A program made the translations under genes and the position numbers. Below are positions 33,273 to 39,827 of a stretch of 64,000 bases of DNA, in pieces; the first letter of the stretch is position 1, and every line of letters starts with the position of its first letter. The notes under the pieces are model-generated. The model had not been told where the DNA came from and did no database searches. It saw nothing but the letters and a program-made list of their open reading frames with translations. Source of the stretch: Thiothrix unzii (GTDB taxonomy: Bacteria > Pseudomonadota > Gammaproteobacteria > Thiotrichales > Thiotrichaceae); NCBI RefSeq assembly GCF_017901175.1, contig NZ_CP072793.1:124001-188000 (forward strand), written 5' to 3'.

Positions 33273-34064
33273 TTAAACAATAGCCTTTAACTGAGCGCGA
33301 TAAGGCAATGGGGAGAGATATTTATTTCTCCCCTCATTAAATAAAATTTTCAGAAGATCCACAGAAACATATACCTTGAATTTCTTGGTGAAATTTTGAA
33401 AAATCAAACAAACCTCAATATTCAACTGACTGGTTGTCAGATTCTCCACAGCGTCAACAAACGCCCCCCAAGACACCTGCGGAACGCAGAGTTGCTTGAA
33501 CATAATCGGCACATTCATCGGTACATCATTGGCTAACAGATTCATGGGTTCTACTTCTTTCACCCAGCCGAGCCACCCTTGCCCATTTGGGGTTAGTGAC
33601 ACTTCAGCTAACCAAGTATACGTAATAGGTTCCGCCAACCCTGTTAGCGTCGCATTCACTTCTTGAAGCAAAATAGTCTCAAATTTACCCTTAGCGACTA
33701 ACAGGGTTAACGGGTCTAGTGTCATGAGTAGACTACTATTAGCAAACGTTTCTGGATTTTCCGGTGGATAGATACTTGGTCGAAAATCCACAAATCGGTT
33801 CGCGATACAGCTCACGTAGTCTTCGCCATAGTTGATGATCAGTTGTTGCCACTGACTAATGCCTAGGGCAGTACAGACCTTTTTTAGGTTGCTTAAGCTG
33901 CCTTCGCCACGTTCCAAGTATTGCAAGGCTCTAATACTGACGTGTGCTTGCTCTGCCAACCATTCTTGAGTTCCTATGGAGGGGCTACCTATCTCTCCAC
34001 GCCCGGGGAAGTTGGCACGTAGCTTTTGACGTGCGGCTATCAATGCTGATCCATCAATTTTCAT
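33273..34064 (-). CDS. Xre-type helix-turn-helix regulator
   Basis: About 263 residues from the ATG at 34064, behind GGAGGA. An N-terminal helix-turn-helix (about 30-75; T-Q-E-W-L-A-E-Q-A-H-V-S-I-R-A-L-Q-Y-L-E-R-G) precedes a 190-residue effector region without a family I know. The only DNA-binding protein inside the secreted island, and convergent with the genes before it. It is a candidate to bind the repeated dyad elements, although the two-component regulator at 21738 is another. It may sense a ligand through the C-terminal part. Confidence 0.7.
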   Translation of the reverse strand: MKIDGSALIAARQKLRANFPGRGEIGSPSIGTQEWLAEQAHVSIRALQYLERGEGSLSNLKKVCTALGISQWQQLIINYGEDYVSCIANRFVDFRPSIYPPENPETFANSSLLMTLDPLTLLVAKGKFETILLQEVNATLTGLAEPITYTWLAEVSLTPNGQGWLGWVKEVEPMNLLANDVPMNVPIMFKQLCVPQVSWGAFVDAVENLTTSQLNIEVCLIFQNFTKKFKVYVSVDLLKILFNEGRNKYLSPLPYRAQLKAIV

Positions 34065-34194
34065 CAATCATCCTCCATGACTAACCTGCAAGTATTTTTT
34101 GCATGGTAACTGGCGTGGTAACACAATGCTAGTTCTACGAAAATAATTTTCAAGTTGAGAAAGTATTCACCATTTCCAAGATAAGGAGGTTTTT

Positions 34195-34881
34195 ATGAAT
34201 AAGAAACATCAAATGTTATTAATGGCTGCATTATTTGTAGGCAGCATTAGCCAAGCCCATGCCGTAGTAAGGTCTTGTGATAGTAGTAATCATCGCGTGG
34301 TGGGAACGATTGCACTTTCTGATGGCAGTCAACAACGTGAGGTTAGTGCCAGTTTTAATGGCGTAGCGGCAGTTAAAGCAGATGGAGAACATTTACGACC
34401 GCCCATAGCAAGACGACGTGCTTGCACCGCTGCAAGTGATCGTGCAACGAGCATTATGGCTAGTCGGGGAAATGCTGAACTGGCGAAAGCGTTGTGTCGA
34501 GCAAATGTACCGGGCAAGGTTATTCTGCGGGTAAGACCCGATTATGTTGCTGCTGATGCTTGGCATGGTTCCGAGAATAATAACTATCACCGTACCGTTT
34601 CCCAAGGTTGGGTAGATTGTCAGCGCGAACTGAAGGAATTTCGCGATCCGATTCGCTATGGTGCAAATAACACTCTGCTTGATTGGTGTTCTCCTTGGGC
34701 ACAAAACTGTGGTCGTCCTACAGCTGATAAGTTTTGCAAAGATAAGGGGTATACCACTGTATTGAACCACGGTGCTATGCGTCACATTCGGTCTGGAGAA
34801 ATGACTCGCTTATTTGGCACTGGACAAGTTTGTGATGATGGTGGTTGTGGAACATTCACCAGCATAACTTGTACACGTTAA
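34195..34881 (+). CDS. Secreted cysteine-rich protein
   Basis: A 228-residue protein with a strong AAGGAGG site and signal peptide (to about A-H-A, residue 23). A basic mid-section is followed by a cysteine-rich C-terminus: W-C-S-P-W-A-Q-N-C-G, F-C-K-D-K-G-Y and C-D-D-G-G-C-G-T-F-T-S-I-T-C. This type of C-terminal module occurs in various secreted bacterial proteins, but its ligand is unknown. Oxidised disulfides are expected. The leader of this gene resembles the vestigial start at 35165. Confidence 0.6.
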   Translation: MNKKHQMLLMAALFVGSISQAHAVVRSCDSSNHRVVGTIALSDGSQQREVSASFNGVAAVKADGEHLRPPIARRRACTAASDRATSIMASRGNAELAKALCRANVPGKVILRVRPDYVAADAWHGSENNNYHRTVSQGWVDCQRELKEFRDPIRYGANNTLLDWCSPWAQNCGRPTADKFCKDKGYTTVLNHGAMRHIRSGEMTRLFGTGQVCDDGGCGTFTSITCTR

Positions 34882-34888
34882 TAATGTA

Positions 34889-35026
34889 ATACTCTGTACA
34901 CGACAAAAAACGCTGTTTGCTTGTAACTCATTGATTTACGGTTCTTCAAGGTTTGCACTCATGCCAATAAATCAATCACTTACAGCACCACAGAAAAAAT
35001 TGTCGTGTACAGAACTCATAGAGTAT
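34889..35026. mobile_element. MITE-like inverted-repeat element
   Basis: A 138-bp non-coding element. Inner 13-bp arms (CTGTACACGACAA at 34894-34906 and its exact complement at 35000-35012) are flanked by ATACTC at 34889 and GAGTAT at 35021, and a further pair of imperfect arms (around 34922-34937 and 34967-34983) continues the pairing toward the centre. It carries no transposase, as in miniature elements moved by a related insertion sequence. No clear target duplication was seen. Confidence 0.6.
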
Positions 35027-35037
35027 AAATATTTTTT

Positions 35038-35097
35038 ACTATCCAAATGAATGTATTCAAAGAGGTAGTGTCGCAGCGGAGAATCACTGACTATACT
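35038..35097 (+). promoter_or_regulatory. Dyad element copy d with -10
   Basis: A 32-bp dyad (35038-35069, centre GT at 35053-35054) beginning just 12 bp after the MITE-like element. TATACT at 35092-35097 begins 38.5 bp from the centre. The downstream 45 bp match copy b. It should drive the vestigial start at 35165 and the 35280 gene. Confidence 0.65.
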
Positions 35098-35164
35098 TAA
35101 ACCCATAATAGAAAAGTTGTAATTGTTAATAGACAGCACCGTTTTTAAGATAAGGAGGGCTTCT

Positions 35165-35179
35165 ATGAATAAAAGCTAG
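35165..35179 (+). pseudogene. Vestigial start: good ribosome site with a four-codon frame
   Basis: A strong AAGGAGG site leads to ATG AAT AAA AGC TAG. The leader matches that of the 34195 gene, which begins M-N-K-K. It looks like the start of a deleted duplicate, or a short leader peptide for the following secreted gene. Confidence 0.45.
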
Positions 35180-35279
35180 ACAAAATTTTTTTGATTTCTG
35201 ATGTGCCATTATTTAATGGTTGTTTATGCTTAGGGATACTCCCCTAAAATATTTAAAACTTAATTAAGGATTTATTTAG

Positions 35280-35588
35280 ATGAAAAAATTATTACTTATG
35301 TTTATGGCTGTAACTGTGCTGGCTGTTTCGTCATTCAATGCATCGGCAAACACATTACGCTGGGTCGCAGCAAGTCCTGCTACATCGTGCTCTGAAATAT
35401 GCTCAAGTGCAGTATCTTCAGGAAGAGATAGGCAGGGTTATCAGTTCTATGTTTGCAGAGGTTTTATTAATGGAGAATGGCGACCTGGATTTAATATATC
35501 CACTTCACAAGATTCCGCTAACAAGTGTTTATTTGAGTTGGGTGGTGGAAGGGGAGAATCTAGTCGCTATCAATGTCTCTGTCATTAA
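35280..35588 (+). CDS. Small secreted cysteine-rich protein
   Basis: A 102-residue protein with a signal peptide (about 1-24, ending A-S-A). The mature 78 residues contain six cysteines (C-S-E-I-C, V-C-R-G, K-C-L-F, Q-C-L-C-H), which could form three disulfides. It resembles small secreted defence or adhesion peptides only in style; no family is recognised. It is downstream of dyad d and of the vestigial leader. Confidence 0.55.
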   Translation: MKKLLLMFMAVTVLAVSSFNASANTLRWVAASPATSCSEICSSAVSSGRDRQGYQFYVCRGFINGEWRPGFNISTSQDSANKCLFELGGGRGESSRYQCLCH

Positions 35589-35700
35589 TAGTTTCACGAC
35601 TGCGAGCAATAGCAGCCTTGATTGATATTTAATCGCTTATTGAAAGATGTATTATCATTAATGGATGGAAAACATAATTTTTAGGATTAGGAGAATTTTC

Positions 35701-36063
35701 ATGAATAAAAAATTAGGCAAAATTTCTTTGATTGCTGCTGCGCTGCTATTGAATAGTTATGCTTATGCCGATTATCCGCTTACTTGTCGCGGGGGTGGTA
35801 GTTTGAGCATACATAATGTGGGCGGTAATCAAGTCCAAATCAGATTTTCACCAGGAGCTGGAGCAGTAACGAATGGATTGCAACCCGGACAGTGTACTTG
35901 GTCTGATCGTGCGCTTAGAGACAGTGAGCCAAGGAGAATTTGTGATTCAAGCAGCAGTGCTTCGTCATACGTGGCACAACTGCTTAATTCCAATGCCTAC
36001 ACCATCTTCCAGATTGGTCAAGGAAGACCGGGTTGCTTTAGTGTAACTAGGGTTGGTCCGTAA
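35701..36063 (+). CDS. Secreted small protein of unknown function
   Basis: About 120 residues from the ATG at 35701 (AGGAG site at 35688). Signal peptide to about A-Y-A (residue 23), then a beta-rich mature part with four cysteines (T-C-R-G-G-G, Q-C-T-W-S, I-C-D-S-S-S-S, G-C-F-S). The C-terminal S-V-T-R-V resembles many small extracellular domains. It is the next gene of the AT-rich island; the upstream in-frame start at 35665 lacks a ribosome site. Confidence 0.55.
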   Translation: MNKKLGKISLIAAALLLNSYAYADYPLTCRGGGSLSIHNVGGNQVQIRFSPGAGAVTNGLQPGQCTWSDRALRDSEPRRICDSSSSASSYVAQLLNSNAYTIFQIGQGRPGCFSVTRVGP

Positions 36064-36239
36064 TTGTAAAAGTCGGTGATGAGCAAAATCTCAATTCTGG
36101 TATGAATGTCTATACCTAGTTCGATCTTGTTGATGAGCAGGAGAATGACTATATAGTGCATGATAGTTGATTGGGAAAAGCAGGTTGCCCCATCACTTTT
36201 GCTATTTTTAGAATTTATCCTTTATTGACGGAGAGTGTC

Positions 36240-36542
36240 ATGAAAACATGGAAAGCTTTTGTAGTTCTTATTGTATTAGGGATAGTTAGCCAGAATTTTG
36301 CTATGGCTCGTGATCGGGCAAATCCATTTGGAGCAGTCTGTGATAATCGTACACCACGGCATTGTACATATCCAAGTGACAGGTATTCACCGCCACCACT
36401 TCCTCCGCGCGAGTCTCGGCTTCCTCCGCCTCCGCCAAGGCTTATCCCCCCACCGCGCAACACGCAGCCAAGGCCGGGTTATACGCCACCCCGCACACCT
36501 CCTCCAAGTCCAGGATGTATCCGAAGCCGTGATAATTGTTAG
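36240..36542 (+). CDS. Secreted proline-rich protein
   Basis: About 100 residues from the ATG at 36240. A signal peptide is followed by a mature region of which most residues are proline, serine and arginine (repeated P-P-P-x-P-x), with cysteines at both ends (V-C-D-N, H-C-T-Y and C-I-R-S-R-D-N-C). Such rigid, cysteine-capped proline rods are used as surface spacers. No enzyme motif. Unlike its neighbours this mature region is relatively GC-rich. Confidence 0.55.
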   Translation: MKTWKAFVVLIVLGIVSQNFAMARDRANPFGAVCDNRTPRHCTYPSDRYSPPPLPPRESRLPPPPPRLIPPPRNTQPRPGYTPPRTPPPSPGCIRSRDNC

Positions 36543-36790
36543 TGTTCAGGCTATCTATAGTGCTTTGTGGAATATCAATAGTCTTGCCTCTATCATCTTC
36601 CTTAGTAGGGCTTTCAAGGTGATAAATTGAAAGTCCTAGTGTACTCCGCATAATCGGTGGCGCAGAGGCATTTTGTGTTATCCGTTCCTTATGGAAAACC
36701 GACAAGCTTCAGAGACGGAATTCGTTTGAGTCCCTCAGAGCGGTTTTTGGATAGACTGAGTAGTTACCAAATATTTAAAGGATTTTACCG

Positions 36791-37183
36791 ATGAACATTA
36801 TCAAGTTGAAGCTGGTTTTGCTAGTCACTTTGTTAACCCCAATACATGTTTTCGCCGATGCCAGCAAAGCCGACTGGTTCGGAACTTATGCGATGAACCA
36901 TGATGGTTGGCGAGGGACATTAACAATAACAGATACTCCGGCAGACTGCGCCCGTCCCTTATGGTGCGACATGACAGTCCGTTATCGTGGATCAGATGGG
37001 CAGAACCTCAGCGGTCATATCTCAAGCATTGATGATAACGGCCAACACATGATTTTTTTCATTCATTTCCCAGGAAATCAACAGCGTTTTGATGCATATA
37101 TATTCAGTTGGGATAAAAGTAAGATGGCAGGTGTCACCTATTGGGGAGGACGAAAATTTGGTTTTTTTGCCACAAAAAACTAA
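36791..37183 (+). CDS. Secreted small protein, beta-rich
   Basis: A 130-residue protein with a signal peptide (about 1-22, ending V-F-A). The mature part (D-W-F-G-T-Y-A-M, G-W-R-G-T-L-T-I, M-T-V-R-Y, Q-H-M-I-F-F-I-H-F-P) alternates strands and tight turns, with one cysteine pair (D-C-A-R-P-L-W-C). It looks like a lipocalin-like or avidin-like barrel fragment. Function unknown. Confidence 0.5.
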   Translation: MNIIKLKLVLLVTLLTPIHVFADASKADWFGTYAMNHDGWRGTLTITDTPADCARPLWCDMTVRYRGSDGQNLSGHISSIDDNGQHMIFFIHFPGNQQRFDAYIFSWDKSKMAGVTYWGGRKFGFFATKN

Positions 37184-37278
37184 GAATTTAGATTTGGCTT
37201 GCTTTTAATCTGTTAAACCAAGTCTGGATTTGTATTAAATTGTTTTTCTACCTTTAGTTTAGTCTGAGGATTTTTATC

Positions 37279-37833
37279 ATGAAACTTGAAAGAAGTAAGT
37301 TGTCACTATTGTTGGTAATGACAACCATAGGTTTTTCTTTTCCTTTTGGCATCGCAGTAGCTCAAGATTTTAATTTTAATAATAACATACCTAGACTACC
37401 AACTACTCCACTGAGGCCAACTAATTCTCTGTCGCAGTGTTTGGCTGATTTGAAAGCAGATGGATTTAGTTTTCAGATTTTGGAAAGAAAATCAAAGTTT
37501 CAAGCTAAAGTAAGAATCACAGGCACTGTGCTAAACTACAGCGATCTTAATTACACTGTTCCGAGTGCAGCATCCCCTACAACAATCACTCTTTACCGTG
37601 AAGGGCCACGAGTGGCTTTGAAGTCTGTGGCTGTTCGTCGTGTTAAAGGCAGTTACGCTCTAAGTTACGATCAAGAGTGGAATACCCGTTCACCAGCCGA
37701 AGGTGAGTTTCCCTGGATATTTTCATTGGGTATTGGTGATGAGAATAAAGGCTGCAATCTTAATAATAATCGTGTTGAATGGAACTCTGAACCTATTAAT
37801 GCATATTTGCGACGTACAGCAGGAAATTATTAA
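37279..37833 (+). CDS. Secreted protein of unknown function
   Basis: A 184-residue protein with a long hydrophobic signal (about 1-29, ending V-A-Q). The mature protein opens with asparagine-rich linker sequence (N-F-N-N-N), then a beta-rich domain with two cysteines. Nothing links it to a known family. It starts 95 bp after the preceding gene, which suggests its own promoter or continued transcription. Confidence 0.5.
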   Translation: MKLERSKLSLLLVMTTIGFSFPFGIAVAQDFNFNNNIPRLPTTPLRPTNSLSQCLADLKADGFSFQILERKSKFQAKVRITGTVLNYSDLNYTVPSAASPTTITLYREGPRVALKSVAVRRVKGSYALSYDQEWNTRSPAEGEFPWIFSLGIGDENKGCNLNNNRVEWNSEPINAYLRRTAGNY

Positions 37834-37856
37834 TTATATTTAAAAAGGCGCATATT

Positions 37857-38234
37857 ATGAAAGTCAATCAATTTGTTAAATATCCTGTTCTTACACTGAT
37901 CGCAGCTTTTGCTCTAAACCCGACACTGGTTAGTGCTGATGACTACTGGTGGGTTAAATGCAAGAGCATGGATTATGGTGTAGATTTTAATATAAAGATG
38001 CAACGTGCTTTTCTTGTTATTAAGGTTGAACCAAGTGGTGGTACAATTCCTGCGGCTAGTACGACAAAAATAATCAAGCAAGTCATCAGTGCGGATGAAA
38101 AATATGCTATTTTTGACTTTGGCAGTGAAACGAAAATTGGTGTCAATATCAGCGATCCAAATCGAACTATTATTTATCGCCATTTGCTAGGTAACAGTTA
38201 CCCACTCTGTAATGCAACAGCCAGTATTAAATAG
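37857..38234 (+). CDS. Secreted small protein of unknown function
   Basis: A 125-residue protein with a signal peptide ending near V-S-A-D (residue 29). The mature domain has two cysteines (W-V-K-C-K and L-C-N-A) and alternating strands. AAAAGGCG upstream supports the start. The gene lies 23 bp behind its neighbour, so co-transcription is likely. Confidence 0.5.
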   Translation: MKVNQFVKYPVLTLIAAFALNPTLVSADDYWWVKCKSMDYGVDFNIKMQRAFLVIKVEPSGGTIPAASTTKIIKQVISADEKYAIFDFGSETKIGVNISDPNRTIIYRHLLGNSYPLCNATASIK

Positions 38235-38252
38235 CTGCGATAGGGAATTATC

Positions 38253-38846
38253 ATGAAAGAAGTTAAACTTTATATCGTAATTGCCACGCTGTTAATACCT
38301 GTTAGTGGTTACTCAGCACCACCAGGCACCTACTCCTATGAGAATAATAAATTTTCATATATCAACTCCAATATTAATATTGGAACCGGTGATAACTGTC
38401 CAAGTCAAAATATAAGCTCGTATCGAGCACCAGAAAACCCGCAAATGCTTATTCTGAATTTCAGAAACTCAACTACAAATACTATTCGGTGTTCTTTTAA
38501 TTTTTCGATTGATGTCTCAACAAAAGATCAGCTTGATGAAATTATTTTTGATACTGAATTACGTGTCTCAGGTGATGCTACTTTATCAAGAAGTAGCCAT
38601 GTTTACGGTAGTTCAGGCATTTCACGTTCAGCAAAAAATAATTTTGTGAATGAAAATAGCACTTACACAGACTTCACAGCGACTGATGTTCTTTCTTTTT
38701 CTAAGAACCCGCAACCTTGCGGTAAAGATGAGACTATCAAAGTCGGCATAACTGCCCAAGCCACTTACCTTAAGACGGCGCTTAAAAAGCAAACTATTAG
38801 AATAGTTACAAAACCTTGTTCTGTATTTGAAAATTTCCGAAGATAG
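38253..38846 (+). CDS. Secreted protein of unknown function
   Basis: A 197-residue protein with a signal peptide (about 1-22). The mature part is rich in asparagine, serine and threonine, with spaced cysteines (N-C-P-S, R-C-S-F, P-C-G-K, P-C-S-V). Predicted strands suggest a beta-sandwich. It starts 18 bp after the previous gene and ends 9 bp before the next. Confidence 0.5.
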   Translation: MKEVKLYIVIATLLIPVSGYSAPPGTYSYENNKFSYINSNINIGTGDNCPSQNISSYRAPENPQMLILNFRNSTTNTIRCSFNFSIDVSTKDQLDEIIFDTELRVSGDATLSRSSHVYGSSGISRSAKNNFVNENSTYTDFTATDVLSFSKNPQPCGKDETIKVGITAQATYLKTALKKQTIRIVTKPCSVFENFRR

Positions 38847-38855
38847 GAATCAATC

Positions 38856-39500
38856 ATGGAACTCCCTGAATGGCTAAGATATATTTTTGAAGTATCATTC
38901 ACTCGTGACTTATCGGAAGGATATACTTGCCTTAATGCTCTTGATCTTGAGGAAACAGATGATGAAATTGCTTTTTTGATTAGTCAATCCTTTGAGTACT
39001 ATCATTCTTATGAGCTTTCATATACGGATGATCAGATTGCGTATGGCATAGAGAAAATGCTGACTGGTAGCTATGCGCACAGTATTATTCACAGCAATAA
39101 CCTTGAAAGTAAGCTAAGCCTTGTTCGTTCTTTCAAGAAGGTTTATCAGTACGGTTTTAACAAGCGGTGTCAACAAAAATTTCATTGTGATTGCAGTAAT
39201 AAAATTAATTGTATTTGCGACATGCTCTGGGATATCAGCCCTTTACCTTATTGCTCTAGTAACCAAGTTTCTTTATGTGAACAACATAAAGTGTTTACTG
39301 CTTTGGCAGAAGTAATGGAGTTTGCTTTATATTTACCAAATCCTGCCTGTGTGAAAAGTGGTTTGCATGGTTTGGGTCATTTACATCATAGATTCCCAAA
39401 AGCTGGTTTAATTGTAGATAGATTTTTGAGTAAATCTCACGACTTACCCTCGGTAATCATTGACTATGCAAGAGAAGCCAGAACAGGTTGTGTATTGTAA
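38856..39500 (+). CDS. Cytosolic-looking protein of unknown function at the end of the island
   Basis: A 214-residue protein without a signal peptide. It has many cysteines in short clusters (C-D-C-S-N-K-I-N-C-I-C-D), typical of metal binding, and a C-terminal segment G-L-H-G-L-G-H-L-H-H-R-F-P with repeated histidines. Apart from the metal-binding look, no family is evident. It could be a sensor, maturation factor or immunity-type partner of the secreted genes before it. Its stop is seven bases before dyad e. Confidence 0.5.
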   Translation: MELPEWLRYIFEVSFTRDLSEGYTCLNALDLEETDDEIAFLISQSFEYYHSYELSYTDDQIAYGIEKMLTGSYAHSIIHSNNLESKLSLVRSFKKVYQYGFNKRCQQKFHCDCSNKINCICDMLWDISPLPYCSSNQVSLCEQHKVFTALAEVMEFALYLPNPACVKSGLHGLGHLHHRFPKAGLIVDRFLSKSHDLPSVIIDYAREARTGCVL

Positions 39501-39506
39501 CTGTTT

Positions 39507-39540
39507 TGGTTGCAAGTGAATACATTCACTTGGCTATACT
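39507..39540 (+). promoter_or_regulatory. Dyad element copy e with -10
   Basis: The core, with the arms CAAGTGAAT and ATTCACTTG flanking a central AC (39513-39532), is a perfect 9-bp inverted repeat with a 2-bp spacer, better matched than the other copies. A TATACT lies at 39535-39540, closer to the centre than in copies a-d, so here a bound protein would more likely repress. Confidence 0.55.
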
Positions 39541-39640
39541 CATCTTGGTCGTATCAAGCACTGATTATTTTATATATTAATGGATGAATGTTATCGCCCC
39601 TAAAAAATAAACCTGAGTTTATGTTAATCATCCATTTTAT

Positions 39641-39665
39641 AGCTCCGCTCGCTGGGGCTTTTTTT
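39641..39665 (+). terminator. Weaker terminator, second copy of the 31222 terminator
   Basis: A 7-bp stem with two G-U type pairs (39641-39647 with 39653-39659), five-base loop and T run to 39665. Position and flanks match the terminator at 31222. Confidence 0.65.
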
Positions 39666-39689
39666 AATGATTTTCTATATTATTAACAG

Positions 39690-39760
39690 AGTGATAGCGG
39701 CTGGATCAGTTTGCTGGCTATAATATTCGCAAGATGCAGGTTTCATATACGTTGCCCTGA
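39690..39760 (+). pseudogene. 3'-end remnant of a second copy of the 31302 gene
   Basis: Downstream of the duplicated terminator and leader, the frame encodes R-L-D-Q-F-A-G-Y-N-I-R-K-M-Q-V-S-Y-T-L-P then a stop at 39758-39760. This is nearly identical to the last 20 residues of the 31302 protein. The rest of the gene is missing, deleted directly after the leader. Confidence 0.8.
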
Positions 39761-39772
39761 TGCATTACAAAC

Positions 39773-39807
39773 CAGACATATCCAAGGGCTGTCTTAGGAT
39801 ATGTCTG
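39773..39807. terminator. Stem-loop between convergent genes
   Basis: A perfect 11-bp inverted repeat (CAGACATATCC at 39773-39783 and GGATATGTCTG at 39797-39807, loop 13) lies 21 bp before the end of the minus-strand 39828 gene. It probably stops transcription from both sides, although neither side has a long T run. Confidence 0.55.
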
Positions 39808-39827
39808 CTGTAAGGTGCTGGTAATGC

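Noticed and set aside
34889-35026. Reading the inverted-repeat unit as a complete insertion sequence
   Set aside because: No transposase frame fits within 138 bp; kept as a MITE-like element.
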